Origin: CAAGNP01 sp045603545
GTDB taxonomy: Bacteria; Bacteroidota; Bacteroidia; Bacteroidales; UBA932
Assembly: GCA_045603545.1 (NCBI GenBank)
Contig: JAZUMG010000044.1
Span: forward strand, 1 to 33,057
Length of the DNA stretch: 33,057 nucleotides
Reading direction: 5' to 3'
The position numbers and the translations under genes are program-made. Every line of letters begins with the position of its first letter. The first letter of the stretch is position 1. This document shows, piece by piece, positions 24,675 to 32,774 of this stretch. Under the pieces are notes generated by a model. It made no database searches, had not been told where the DNA came from, and saw nothing but the letters and a program-made list of their open reading frames with translations.

Positions 24675-25957
24675 CACATCTTCAATCTTTTGGAATTTCT
24701 TTGGCTATGCTTGAGTCTGTCGGGATAAATGTTTGACAAAACATCAGATACCTTTGATGACCATATCGTGTCAATATTGTATTTGCTACATAATGCCTCA
24801 AACTCCGATACGGCCTTATATACTGTTTCAAGTTCTTTATTAGGGTTCTTTATGCCGAAAGTTCTACCCATCTGCAGAAGATCCTTTTCGGTAAAGAAGC
24901 ACCGTTTCCCACTCATCGACATTTCATGAACATCGGCATCGGAACGCGACCAGGTATTGGCTGTAAACATGATGTCATAAGCCGGAGAGAGGCTCCACTT
25001 ACCGCCTCTATCCATCGTAAATGAAAAATTCTTATTGTGGTCATCTGTGTTTCCGGCCACAATATTAAAACACATCCTCCTGAACAATTCATTCATCTGC
25101 ACAACGTCCAGATCCAAACGTCTGGAGAGTATGAACAAGTCATTATAATCTTTTCCTGATGGCATAAGTGCCGCCATAGTCTGAGTATGCACCTTTTCTC
25201 CATTTACCCTATCGAATCTTTCAGTGATGAAGTGGGATTTGTTTCCTATGGTATATAAACGGCACGGCATCATCTTGATCTGGGCCATTTGTGCCATTTC
25301 ACAATATACCATCTCCATCTCAGATGAGGGAAAAGGAGTCTCTTCCTTGAACTTTATTATGTAGTATAAGAAGTCATCTGATAATGGTATCTGGCCTGAG
25401 CGTACTTCTCCTGTTGTGCTACTGATGGCAATCAAAGCCTTGGGATGAGCACCCCCAGGAGGAGAACCGAGGTTTACCAGATCCTGTGCCTGTATCTTTT
25501 CATTCTCGTTTATGACAGCCTCGTACCTCTCCTTATAAAGCCTGTTTGCTATATCCACAAGGGACGCAATATCATAGGTCTTGTCTTCAGTCTCCTCAAG
25601 AACAGGACGAAACTCCAATGCTCCAACTGCCCTATTGCCTATAAAGGCAAGTTTGAGCAGAGGATTGACTTTTGAAGGGCTAATCCCCTGATTTGATGCC
25701 CACTGGTCAAATAGTATATTTCCCCAACTATCCGGCAGTGAGTCTGCTATAAATGGAGGAAGTCCTTGATATTTATTCTCTGGATTACCATACATCGCAC
25801 CCAGTGATTTGACTCTCTGGGTGGGGATTAGGTTATATGGCTTTGTAAAATAGACTGAGGTGAACTGAAATACGGAAATGTTTTTTTCTGCATCCCAGAA
25901 CAATTGCCCGATATGGTCCCCCCAAAGGAAAACATCTATTTTTATAGGAATCCTCAT
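24674..25957 (-). CDS. hipA: HipA-type serine/threonine kinase toxin
   Basis: 427 residues, usual length. The phosphate-binding segment is GSPPGGAHPK at 164-173. The catalytic loop is GNTDDHNKN at 302-310, with D305 and N310 in the places of E. coli HipA D309 and N314, and PAYDI at 325-329 supplies the metal-binding Asp328. An N-terminal subdomain with LPDSWGN (74-80) is also conserved. HipA kinases phosphorylate aminoacyl-tRNA synthetases and cause dormancy. The ATG overlaps the hipB stop. The last codons join the integrase remnant. Confidence 0.9.
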   Translation of the reverse strand: MRIPIKIDVFLWGDHIGQLFWDAEKNISVFQFTSVYFTKPYNLIPTQRVKSLGAMYGNPENKYQGLPPFIADSLPDSWGNILFDQWASNQGISPSKVNPLLKLAFIGNRAVGALEFRPVLEETEDKTYDIASLVDIANRLYKERYEAVINENEKIQAQDLVNLGSPPGGAHPKALIAISSTTGEVRSGQIPLSDDFLYYIIKFKEETPFPSSEMEMVYCEMAQMAQIKMMPCRLYTIGNKSHFITERFDRVNGEKVHTQTMAALMPSGKDYNDLFILSRRLDLDVVQMNELFRRMCFNIVAGNTDDHNKNFSFTMDRGGKWSLSPAYDIMFTANTWSRSDADVHEMSMSGKRCFFTEKDLLQMGRTFGIKNPNKELETVYKAVSEFEALCSKYNIDTIWSSKVSDVLSNIYPDRLKHSQRNSKRLKM

Positions 25958-26289
25958 TGGATATCAGTCAGTTTTCTTGTTATTCTTCTTCGTTTCATGC
26001 TGCCCGTATTGCTGTCTATCATAAACGGCGATTCAGGAACATCTGGTACAAGATGTACAAGCCCCTCCATCCTGGTCATACTTTTAAGCAGCCTAATCAT
26101 ATTGCTCATACTTATGTCCTGACCGGAGTGAGCCTCAATCCTTTTTATGGTAGCTATCGACACTCCTGATATATTGGCCAGCTCCTCCTGGGAAAGGCAA
26201 CAGTTATGTCTCAGTTTCTTGAGCCTGGTGCATATCTCGCGGATAATCTCGTCATTATCCATATCATAAATAAAAAACTCGTTAAACAT
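25954..26289 (-). CDS. hipB: HipB-like antitoxin / XRE repressor
   Basis: 111 residues. An XRE helix-turn-helix is clear: LKKLRHNCCLSQEELANISG then VSIATIKRIEAHSGQDIS (about residues 22-65). The C-terminal tail is basic (KRRRITRKL). An internal ATG at 26262 is an alternative start. The palindrome at 26296-26311, 7 bp upstream of ATG 26289, is the likely operator. With hipA it forms a toxin-antitoxin module that can promote element maintenance. Confidence 0.85.
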   Translation of the reverse strand: MFNEFFIYDMDNDEIIREICTRLKKLRHNCCLSQEELANISGVSIATIKRIEAHSGQDISMSNMIRLLKSMTRMEGLVHLVPDVPESPFMIDSNTGSMKRRRITRKLTDIQ

Positions 26290-26295
26290 AATAAA

Positions 26296-26311
26296 GTATC
26301 AAATATGATAC
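26296..26311 (-). promoter_or_regulatory. hipBA operator palindrome
   Basis: GTATCA-AATA-TGATAC is a perfect 6-bp inverted repeat. On the minus strand it holds CATATTTG, one base from the -7 consensus TAnnTTTG, so a bound HipB dimer would cover the promoter. The next 40 bases are almost pure A/T. Confidence 0.6.
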
Positions 26312-26350
26312 GCGAAATTATATATAATATTTTATATATCAATATTTATA

Positions 26351-28255
26351 TCATATATTTTTTTCGAGTTCATCCATTATAAGCTGCTCGATGTCCCTAT
26401 AGATCTGCCTATAGTTCTGTTGAACCAACTGTTCTATATCACCTCCCTCCACCTCGCATAGAGGTGGTATGGGAACATAATTTTTCTCTTCATTGCTTCT
26501 CTCTTCCACATCTACCACTATCTCACAGTGGAAGAATTTATTGTTTGTTTTCTGCCCCACATTATCAGAGAGAACACCCACAAACTGGCCTTGAGAGAGT
26601 GTTGCAATGGTACTTTGAGGGATGATATCCTCCTGCTGCAAATTTAGGGTAAAGGATCTGCTGTCCTGGTTATATGTCCTCGATTCACGCTCTCTGAACT
26701 CCTTACCGAACATATCTGCCAATAGCCGGGCAGTATCACCTCTTACTTGGCCGGAGATTACATTTCCGACCGTATTTATGATAACTTTGGCCTCTTGCTC
26801 TGTATAATCCCTTATGATCTGGGAGAAGTCCTGTGCACCTGCTACTATGGCCACCTTGTTGCTACGTGCGGTGGCTATAGTATTGTCAAGCCCCTTGACG
26901 AACATCGTAGGAAGCTCGTCAAGAAGGACCCCACAATGCAGTTGCCCTTTTTTATTTATGATCTTCAATAGACGGGCATTATATAGGGCAAGGGCCGCTC
27001 CATAAATGGATTGTCGATCCGGGTTATTGGCTACACACAGGATCTTGGGATCCGATGGATTATTGATATCCAGAGAGAAATCATCTCCGGACATCACCCA
27101 GAACAGAGCCGGGCTATTAAGCCTGGTTAATGGGATAATGGCACTGGCTATCTGACCTTGAAACTGCTCCATAGCACCCTCCTCCATAGCATTGATAAAA
27201 GCAACGAGATAGCTCTTTAGTTCCGGATAAGACTGGAGGATATCAAATACGACCTTATATGGCTGAGTCAACAGAACCAGAGCGTGAGGAAGAGTGCAAT
27301 ATATACCATTCTTGTAGATCTTCAGATACCATATCAGTGCAGCAAAATAGACATATGCACTCTCTACAAAGAAATCACCCTGCTTTTGGGCCCAGGAGCG
27401 GTTAAGATTCAAGAGGATGGTATATGATGACTCATAGGCATCTGCTATATCTGTCATAAAAGCTGGATTCAATGGATTACACCTGTTTGACTTGCTTGGA
27501 TCATCAAAGTTAATGACATAGAATTTCGGAGCAATCTTATAACCGGATTGATTCTTCAGTAGGATATTATACACTATTTTGGATAGATCGGGATACTTAT
27601 AGTCGTACACATACATGGCATAACCCTTTTCTATCATCTGACGTATGAACGGGTAATATACAGCATATGACTTTCCGGAGCCGGGAGTACCCAATATCAT
27701 TGTCGCTCTAAATGGATTGATAACATTGATCCATCCCTTATATCTTCTTCCCTTATGCTTGAAGCGTGTAGGGATATTAATGCTGTATTTGTTGCTTATC
27801 AGTCTCCTTTCCTGCTGTATTGTATCTTCTATATCATTATACTCATCTGCCGAAAGTGAGAACCTCCAAGGAAGTGTTGTCCCTACTATATAAAGTGTTA
27901 TATACGATATGGATATCAGTATGATGTATAAGACTGAAGAAATCTCCAGATGATTGGCTATCACCATAATGCCGGTAGCCGTTACAGCTGCAAATAGCTG
28001 AAGATAAATGTTATGCTTCCTGTCGGTCGGGTTGGTATTCATAATGAACAGGAAGAGAAATACAATTGATAGGGATTTGGCTATATAGCAGTTTCTGTAT
28101 ATCCCCAGTTCTGTAAGTAGATCAAAAAGATGGTGAGATAGACGATTGTGCAGTATGGGAATAATATCATAACAATAATATGATATATCCAGAAGTAAAA
28201 ATATGACACTGAGGGATATGAGAAGTAACCTCATTCTTTTATTATTGGCATCCAT
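26351..28255 (-). CDS. VirD4-type coupling protein
   Basis: 634 residues from ATG 28255 (MDANNKRMRLLLISLSVIFL); a longer frame to 28324 adds an unlikely Arg/Pro leader. Four membrane segments (about 9-25, 60-75, 85-100, 107-125) precede Walker A GTPGSGKS at 189-196. Walker B, GVLLDELPTMF, lies at about 430. FxxQGDFFVESAYVYFAALI and GAQDFSQI are further family signs. The protein links the relaxosome to the mating channel and pumps DNA. In Bacteroides elements it is often called MobC or TraG-like. Confidence 0.92.
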   Translation of the reverse strand: MDANNKRMRLLLISLSVIFLLLDISYYCYDIIPILHNRLSHHLFDLLTELGIYRNCYIAKSLSIVFLFLFIMNTNPTDRKHNIYLQLFAAVTATGIMVIANHLEISSVLYIILISISYITLYIVGTTLPWRFSLSADEYNDIEDTIQQERRLISNKYSINIPTRFKHKGRRYKGWINVINPFRATMILGTPGSGKSYAVYYPFIRQMIEKGYAMYVYDYKYPDLSKIVYNILLKNQSGYKIAPKFYVINFDDPSKSNRCNPLNPAFMTDIADAYESSYTILLNLNRSWAQKQGDFFVESAYVYFAALIWYLKIYKNGIYCTLPHALVLLTQPYKVVFDILQSYPELKSYLVAFINAMEEGAMEQFQGQIASAIIPLTRLNSPALFWVMSGDDFSLDINNPSDPKILCVANNPDRQSIYGAALALYNARLLKIINKKGQLHCGVLLDELPTMFVKGLDNTIATARSNKVAIVAGAQDFSQIIRDYTEQEAKVIINTVGNVISGQVRGDTARLLADMFGKEFRERESRTYNQDSRSFTLNLQQEDIIPQSTIATLSQGQFVGVLSDNVGQKTNNKFFHCEIVVDVEERSNEEKNYVPIPPLCEVEGGDIEQLVQQNYRQIYRDIEQLIMDELEKNI

Positions 28256-28276
28256 ACATAAACTTTGACGATGAAA

Positions 28277-28307
28277 GAGAAAGGGCCGACACCCAGGCCG
28301 GCCTCTC
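28277..28307 (-). terminator. GC-rich hairpin between ssb and the coupling-protein gene
   Basis: GGCCG at 28284-28288 pairs with CGGCC at 28299-28303, and flanking GAGA/TCTC extend the stem with a bulge. On the minus strand CTTTCTCTTTC follows, so it may be an attenuator that lowers expression of the coupling protein. The remaining 28308-28414 bases show nothing clear. Confidence 0.4.
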
Positions 28308-28414
28308 CAACTAAATACTATCAACCTTTACTACTGCTTGTGGTTCATCATTATCCGCAAGATGATAATAAAACACTTATAGGTAAGGCAATCAAAATTA
28401 TTTTTAGTACAACT

Positions 28415-28720
28415 CTATTTTTCTTCATTAGCCTTTTCTCTTTTTCCCAATAGCTGGACTTCGGGATTAAAGATGTTAATGAATGCATTTCCCTCGCTAA
28501 TATTCACAGACATATCCCCACGGACATATACCTGGGTGCCCTTTTTGAGGTACTCAGCAAACTTGCCAAATCTGCCTTGACAGTAGAACCAGGTTGTCTT
28601 CTCCTGTTTCTCTCCATCCTTATTGGTGAAATTCTCACTGACTCCGACATTGAATGTCACTTTGTCTTCTTTTACTTCAGCATCTTTGCCGATGTAGCCG
28701 ATAATTACTGCTTTTTTCAT
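28415..28720 (-). CDS. ssb: Single-stranded DNA-binding protein
   Basis: 101 residues. An OB-fold with MKKAVIIGYIGKDAEVKEDK, VTFNVGVSENF, TTWFYCQGRFGKFAEYLKKG and TQVYVRGDMSVN is unmistakable for SSB. It lacks the acidic C-terminal tail of chromosomal SSB (it ends KREKANEEK), as plasmid or short Bacteroidetes SSBs often do. The gene starts 5 bp after the relaxase stop. It would protect transferred or replicating single strands. Confidence 0.92.
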   Translation of the reverse strand: MKKAVIIGYIGKDAEVKEDKVTFNVGVSENFTNKDGEKQEKTTWFYCQGRFGKFAEYLKKGTQVYVRGDMSVNISEGNAFINIFNPEVQLLGKREKANEEK

Positions 28721-28725
28721 AATGA

Positions 28726-29925
28726 TTATATTTTTTGTTTGGGTGTTTTCTTCTTCTTTTTCCTCTTGTTCCTCTTTCTTTCTGCAAGATCCTGAAGATA
28801 CTCATCTTCAACTGTAATAATATGCCCAGGATGTATCCATTCATCAATGTTGATTGGTCTATCATCAATAGTGCTTGGAGTGGTAGCATAGGTGGCTGCT
28901 GCCAGGATATCATCAAAGTCTGAACTGTGATCGTGACACCACTGATTAACTATATTGGCACTGAACTCCTTCCCAAGAGATGAGCCTTTCACCACCGCTC
29001 TATTTTGGTGATCGATCACTATCACACCTGTCACCCTCTCATCAGCATTTCTTATCAGATGAAGTGATATCCCGTTTTTCTCAAGCATAGACAAAAGCTG
29101 CTTCTCATCTCTGGCATATCTCATTGCAGATGAGATATATCCTCTTAGTCTTGCCTTTTGCCCTTTATTAAGTGATGCATTTCTTCTGCATCCATCCACC
29201 ATCTTATCAATGTCCACCCCTATCTCTGAGAGCTCTATAGGCTTACTTCCATACAATGACACATATCCCATATTACTGCCCCGATGTGTCTGATAATGAT
29301 CCAAGGTGATACCATAGGCCTCCAAAAGACACCTTAGCTGGGATACATTCTCCAGGTTGTACTCAGTGGCCATCGATAGCACTGTCCTGATATCCTGCGT
29401 GGCAGATTCACGTTGGCTGTAGTCTCCTGAGAGATGTGTGGCCAGGTGATACTTCTTCTCCAGTTCCCTGGACAAAGAAGTGGAGTGCAGCCTCTCATAG
29501 GAGTCATTGATCTTCTTTCCGTTTCTCCCGACTCTGATGGAGATGATATGATAGTGTACCCTATCAATATCGTTGTGCCGGAAGACAACGTAGGGCTGTC
29601 TTCCATATCCCATCTTCTCCATATACTCCGCAGCCACCTTTGCTATCAGCTCATCGCTGAACTGTGTGCCGGGCACAGGGTTGATGGAGGCGTGAAACAC
29701 CGTATTCTCTGTCCTTATGTTTGCCTTAAGGTATGGTTCAAGAGCCGCCTTGTACATCTCCTTGGTGATATAGGTATCTCCCTCGCTGGTAATGTTATTA
29801 CTGAAAATGACCCTCCCTTTGTCTGCTTCGACCTTGTCATAGTTATAGTCCACAACCACCTTACGGTAGTTGTAGTCTATAGACTCTAACAGCCCTCCGT
29901 TGGCCTTTTGGATCTCTATGATCAT
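28726..29925 (-). CDS. MOB-family relaxase / mobilization nuclease
   Basis: 399 residues. The three-His motif is H117-x-D119-x4-H124-x-H126 (FRHNDIDRVHYH), the metal site of the MobP-like relaxases of Bacteroidetes. Tyr18 or Tyr20 in ESIDYNYRKV is the probable nucleophile of motif I. The C-terminus is a Lys/Arg-rich tail (ERKRNKRKKKKKTPKQKI). It nicks oriT and leads the strand into the recipient. The ATG overlaps the stop of the KilA-N gene (ATGA). Confidence 0.92.
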   Translation of the reverse strand: MIIEIQKANGGLLESIDYNYRKVVVDYNYDKVEADKGRVIFSNNITSEGDTYITKEMYKAALEPYLKANIRTENTVFHASINPVPGTQFSDELIAKVAAEYMEKMGYGRQPYVVFRHNDIDRVHYHIISIRVGRNGKKINDSYERLHSTSLSRELEKKYHLATHLSGDYSQRESATQDIRTVLSMATEYNLENVSQLRCLLEAYGITLDHYQTHRGSNMGYVSLYGSKPIELSEIGVDIDKMVDGCRRNASLNKGQKARLRGYISSAMRYARDEKQLLSMLEKNGISLHLIRNADERVTGVIVIDHQNRAVVKGSSLGKEFSANIVNQWCHDHSSDFDDILAAATYATTPSTIDDRPINIDEWIHPGHIITVEDEYLQDLAERKRNKRKKKKKTPKQKI

Positions 29926-30734
29926 AGTAGCTTACCTATATCGGGAAGAGGAATAAAATCTGCATCTTCTATGACGATGATACCTCTGGCATAGAGTTCA
30001 TTGAGGTAGTCAGCTGCTTGTTTGGCCCGGGCCTCTTCGATGAACTCGAAGACCTTATAATACCTATTATACCGCCCTCCGAAACGTGATATGAACTCAC
30101 AGATGATACCCCAGTTTATCTTACCCCATTTATATGGAAAGGTAAGCTGGAAACACTCCCTGCCATCCCTGAAGACAATGCTTACCTTACACATACGGAC
30201 ATAGTCTGATCTTCTTGGCGGCAGCTTGCTCAATGGTGGAAAATCACGATAATCCTGCCAGAAGAGTGCCTTGAACCCCTTGGCCTTGGGTGGACGCTGG
30301 AGAGCCGGTGAATGGAGAAGACTCTCCACCTGTTGGGCGATTTTATCCACCTTCATCTCCAGCCCCTTGAGTGCTGTGCCGGGCAGAGCACTGTATCCAT
30401 TGAGCAGCAGCTCCTTTATCCTGTCATTGCACCATATCGCAAACTCCGGACTCAACCACCGGGCAAACTCCAAGGCCACATCCTCGTGCATCCAGGTGCC
30501 TGGATTATTACCACCCTTTTTAACTTGCACTAAATCAGCCAAAGTGAGAATTCTCACTTTGGACATACTATCTAAAAATTCTGATGTAGATTGATTCCTG
30601 AGCCATTCTACTGTTTTCTTCCCGAACGGCTTGGCCATCTGGGTGGCATTGACCATAGTGGTCCCGTCATCACATCTGAAGGTGATGGGAGCATCCTGAT
30701 AAGAGAAGATCTTCTCGAGTGCTTGTGTTTCCAT
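29922..30734 (-). CDS. KilA-N domain protein (antirepressor-like)
   Basis: 270 residues. The KilA-N core is at about 25-115: MVNATQMAKPFGKKTVEWLR at 27-46 and GTWMHEDVALEFARWLSPEF at about 80-99, followed by AIWCNDRIKELL. The C-terminal domain (about 150-270) is rich in aromatics (FPYKWGKINWGIICEFISRF) and unassigned. KilA-N proteins are phage-type DNA-binding or antirepressor proteins. Here the gene is translationally coupled to the relaxase, so it may license mobilization (inference). A truncated copy lies at 23812-24071. Confidence 0.85.
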   Translation of the reverse strand: METQALEKIFSYQDAPITFRCDDGTTMVNATQMAKPFGKKTVEWLRNQSTSEFLDSMSKVRILTLADLVQVKKGGNNPGTWMHEDVALEFARWLSPEFAIWCNDRIKELLLNGYSALPGTALKGLEMKVDKIAQQVESLLHSPALQRPPKAKGFKALFWQDYRDFPPLSKLPPRRSDYVRMCKVSIVFRDGRECFQLTFPYKWGKINWGIICEFISRFGGRYNRYYKVFEFIEEARAKQAADYLNELYARGIIVIEDADFIPLPDIGKLL

Positions 30735-30735
30735 A

Positions 30736-31011
30736 TCAGATGTTTTCTTCTAAGATTCTTGAAAGATCCTCATCAGATATGCTGATATCGTTATCAGCCA
30801 ATATTTTTCTCAGTACATCCGACAAGATATCCTGTCGGGTTTTATAGAAAGCAGAGATACTCTTTTCCGGCAGATTCTCCTCCGGGGAAAGAAAATCGGA
30901 TATTTTATCCAGGCACTGCAGGGCGAAATAATTATCCCTTGTCAGGCTGTTGGAAAATAGCTTTGACAGTCCGCCCTGGTCATGTATGAAAGATATAGCT
31001 GTATAGTTCAT
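30736..31011 (-). CDS. Hypothetical small helical protein
   Basis: 91 residues, acidic, predicted mostly helical (KTRQDILSDVLRKILADNDI then SISDEDLSRILEENI). No domain was recognised. It begins 10 bp after the HTH gene stop and ends 1 bp before the KilA-N start. It belongs to the mobilization operon. Confidence 0.65.
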   Translation of the reverse strand: MNYTAISFIHDQGGLSKLFSNSLTRDNYFALQCLDKISDFLSPEENLPEKSISAFYKTRQDILSDVLRKILADNDISISDEDLSRILEENI

Positions 31012-31021
31012 ACCTGTTACT

Positions 31022-31324
31022 CTAAATTGTTTGACGTTGTTTCATATATTTTTCAAGATCTCTCATTGAGTAGCGGATAGTCTTTCCGATCACCACACCT
31101 TTGAGTTCTCCAGACACGGTGAGTTTTTTCACCATATATGGAGGGATACCCAGGAATTCTGCAGCCTCTTTCTGATTAAGCTTTTTCTCTCTCAGAAAGG
31201 TCAGCTCCTGGCGAAGTTTCTGATTCTCTTTGTGCACATTAAGGACATTCGATGAGGCCGTAAGCACCCTTGTAAACATCATATCGAGCTTGTCGATGAA
31301 TACGTCCATTTGTTCAGTTGTCAT
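31022..31324 (-). CDS. Excisionase-like helix-turn-helix protein
   Basis: 100 residues. A coiled-coil-like start (VLNVHKENQKLRQELTFLRE) leads to a MerR/HTH_17-type domain: LNQKEAAEFLGIPPYMVKKL then GELKGVVIGKTIRYSMRDLE. This DNA-binding form is used by excisionases and plasmid regulators. It stands next to the tRNA-like gene in the mobilization operon. With no integrase nearby, a regulatory role is likelier than excision. Confidence 0.8.
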   Translation of the reverse strand: MTTEQMDVFIDKLDMMFTRVLTASSNVLNVHKENQKLRQELTFLREKKLNQKEAAEFLGIPPYMVKKLTVSGELKGVVIGKTIRYSMRDLEKYMKQRQTI

Positions 31325-31343
31325 AACATTGGGTTTATATTTG

Positions 31344-31412
31344 TATGGCGAGAGGGGATCGAACCCTCATACTTAAGCCACCAAAAGTGTTTTACCGTTA
31401 AACTACCGCCAC
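31344..31412 (-). tRNA. tRNA-like gene, anticodon not assignable
   Basis: The minus strand folds as a tRNA of 69 bases. The acceptor stem is GTGGCGG/TCGCCAT (two G-U pairs), then T8-A9. The D arm is GTTT-AACGGTA-AAAC and the T arm GAGGG-TTCGATC-CCCTC, both excellent. The anticodon arm is abnormal: ACTT/AAGT closes a 10-base loop (TTGGTGGCTT) and only two bases remain for the variable loop, about three short. The 3' CCA is not encoded. It lies inside the mobilization operon, between two protein genes. It may be a degenerate tRNA or a tRNA mimic. Confidence 0.6.
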
Positions 31413-31433
31413 GCCGTTAATATTAAAGAACTT

Positions 31434-31721
31434 TCATTGTATATTCAGAGTTTTCTTGATAGACTCATAGAAAGGCTCTGATATCTTAATTATTTTCTCT
31501 TCACTGCCAAAGACATCCTTCACCCTGAACTGGCGGAAAAGAGCTGTTATGCAGATCTTCTCAGCCTTGTTCAGCCGTGTTGTCCCCCTTTTGACAAAAG
31601 AAAAGCCGGTGTCTGATTTTATCTCAAGCAGATCCATTATCTCCTTTTTGAGAATCTTCCTTTGATTCTGAGTAAGCTGTGACCATCCCAAAGTAAATCC
31701 GGTTTTATCACTTGTTGTCAT
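31434..31721 (-). CDS. Hypothetical protein, 95 residues
   Basis: A basic, helical protein (LTQNQRKILKKEIMDLLEIK; LNKAEKICITALFRQFRVKD), possibly a DNA-binding regulator. No family was recognised. It overlaps the preceding gene by 14 bp, which indicates co-translation. The tRNA-like gene follows 21 bp after its stop. Confidence 0.65.
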   Translation of the reverse strand: MTTSDKTGFTLGWSQLTQNQRKILKKEIMDLLEIKSDTGFSFVKRGTTRLNKAEKICITALFRQFRVKDVFGSEEKIIKISEPFYESIKKTLNIQ

Positions 31722-31914
31722 GTCTGGTAATGGTTAGGATCAAATCGCTTGTTTTACACTTGAATTTGCAGTTCTCCATCTTCTGGAGATTATAGGCTGA
31801 AGACATCTGAGCCTGAAGGTGATAATAGTCTTTGCACTCGATGATTATTACGTCTTCATCTTTCATGAGTCTGAGAACATCGCGTGTCACTTTGTCAACT
31901 AATTTTTGGGCCAT
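31708..31914 (-). CDS. Hypothetical protein, 68 residues
   Basis: First gene of the mobilization operon (MAQKLVDKVTRDVLRLMKDE then DVIIIECKDYYHLQAQMSSA). It is charged, probably mixed alpha/beta, with no known domain. It starts 179 bp from the divergent XRE repressor gene and should be under that repressor's control. Overlap with the next gene supports it being real. Confidence 0.65.
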   Translation of the reverse strand: MAQKLVDKVTRDVLRLMKDEDVIIIECKDYYHLQAQMSSAYNLQKMENCKFKCKTSDLILTITRHDNK

Positions 31915-31921
31915 AATTCAA

Positions 31922-32032
31922 TTTGTTTGTTTGTGCAACGGAAAATTCTCATTATTTTTACCTTTTGATATGTTTGTGAAGTAACGGAAATATTTCTACT
32001 GCACATTTGGTTTGTTTTGTTTGTTTGTGCAA
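31922..32032. repeat. 17-bp direct repeats in the regulatory spacer
   Basis: TTTGTTTGTTTGTGCAA occurs at 31922-31938 and again at 32016-32032, 94 bp apart. ACGGAAA follows the first copy and appears once more near 31984, after TTTGTGAAGTA. The repeats flank the probable minus-strand promoter and leader. They could be extra binding sites or a recombination scar. Confidence 0.5.
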
Positions 32033-32033
32033 A

Positions 32034-32086
32034 GTAAGTAAATAATTACTTACTATCCAAACATAATAAGTATAAATTTACTTATT
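32034..32086. promoter_or_regulatory. Two matching operators of the XRE repressor
   Basis: Palindrome 1 is GTAAGTAA-ATAA-TTACTTAC at 32034-32053 and palindrome 2 is AATAAGTA-TAAATT-TACTTATT at 32065-32086. Both contain AAGTA-N6-TACTT, with centres 32 bp apart (three helical turns). Site 2 ends 7 bp before the repressor start; site 1 faces the minus-strand operon. This is the layout of a lambda-like or P22-like two-way switch. Confidence 0.72.
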
Positions 32087-32093
32087 TTGAATT

Positions 32094-32495
32094 ATGGAAG
32101 AGAATGACGTAAAAACCCGCTTACGAGTTGCTCTTGAAGCGTGTAATGAGAATCCAACTAGTTTAGCTCGCAAGTATGGCGTAAACCAAAAAACACTAAA
32201 CAATCAAATCAATAGCGACACAATGATATCGCTAAGTACTATTTTACTTATCTCAGACGCTCTTCCTAATATTTCATTAGAATGGTTACTTCGAGGGGAG
32301 GGGGATATGTTAAAAAAGGAGTTGTCTGCCAGTGAGCAGATAGCATCGATGCCGGAAGAGAGACAGCTTGAAATGATGGATAAGATGGAAAGGCTGATCG
32401 GCAAACTTTCCGACTTCACCAAACTCAAAGAAATCTACGAAGAAAACAACAGATGCCTCTCCGAACTCATCGCCATTGAAAAAAGAAGAAAGTAG
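32094..32495 (+). CDS. XRE/CI-like transcriptional repressor
   Basis: 133 residues. The helix-turn-helix is at about 15-50 (NPTSLARKYGVNQKTLNNQI then MISLSTILLISDALPNIS), followed by the phrase LEWLLRGEGDML common to phage-type repressors of Bacteroidetes. The C-terminal half is a coiled-coil-like dimerisation helix (MMDKMERLIGKLSDFTKLKE). No RecA-cleavage peptidase domain is present. It is divergent from the mobilization operon and should bind the paired operators just upstream. Confidence 0.85.
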   Translation: MEENDVKTRLRVALEACNENPTSLARKYGVNQKTLNNQINSDTMISLSTILLISDALPNISLEWLLRGEGDMLKKELSASEQIASMPEERQLEMMDKMERLIGKLSDFTKLKEIYEENNRCLSELIAIEKRRK

Positions 32496-32536
32496 AAGTA
32501 GTCTGGTTAATAGAAGTAACCTTTCTATTAATAATT

Positions 32537-32692
32537 TCAATTCAATAAGTTCAAATCAATAACCTCCGTGAGCTTATCGTTTATAAGAAATCCCATATAA
32601 AGAGGTATTGTAAGTGTTTCCTCTTTGCGTCCTATATTATATTGCCCAAGTTTGATTGCATTATTCAAGTGAATAATTTGATATAATAACAT
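32537..32692 (-). CDS. Possible small protein, 51 residues
   Basis: ATG 32692 to TGA 32537-32539: MLLYQIIHLNNAIKLGQYNI then GRKEETLTIPLYMGFLINDK and a short end. Composition is protein-like, but no promoter or ribosome site is obvious and no family is known. It may be a remnant of a longer gene. Confidence 0.35.
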   Translation of the reverse strand: MLLYQIIHLNNAIKLGQYNIGRKEETLTIPLYMGFLINDKLTEVIDLNLLN

Positions 32693-32742
32693 TTTTTCGG
32701 AACGAATGGACGGGAGTTTAATACACTTTTCCTACCGAAAAA
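32693..32742. repeat. Short inverted repeat
   Basis: TTTTTCGG at 32693-32700 pairs with CCGAAAAA at 32735-32742 around 34 bases. It could be a weak regulatory structure or an old element end. It has no other support. Confidence 0.3.
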
Positions 32743-32774
32743 CAGAAATAAATTGATTCGTCATATGATAGGAA

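Noticed and set aside
28735..28923. Plus-strand ORF opposite the end of the relaxase gene
   Set aside because: Antisense to a well-supported relaxase, and its hydrophobic residues merely mirror the Lys-rich tail.
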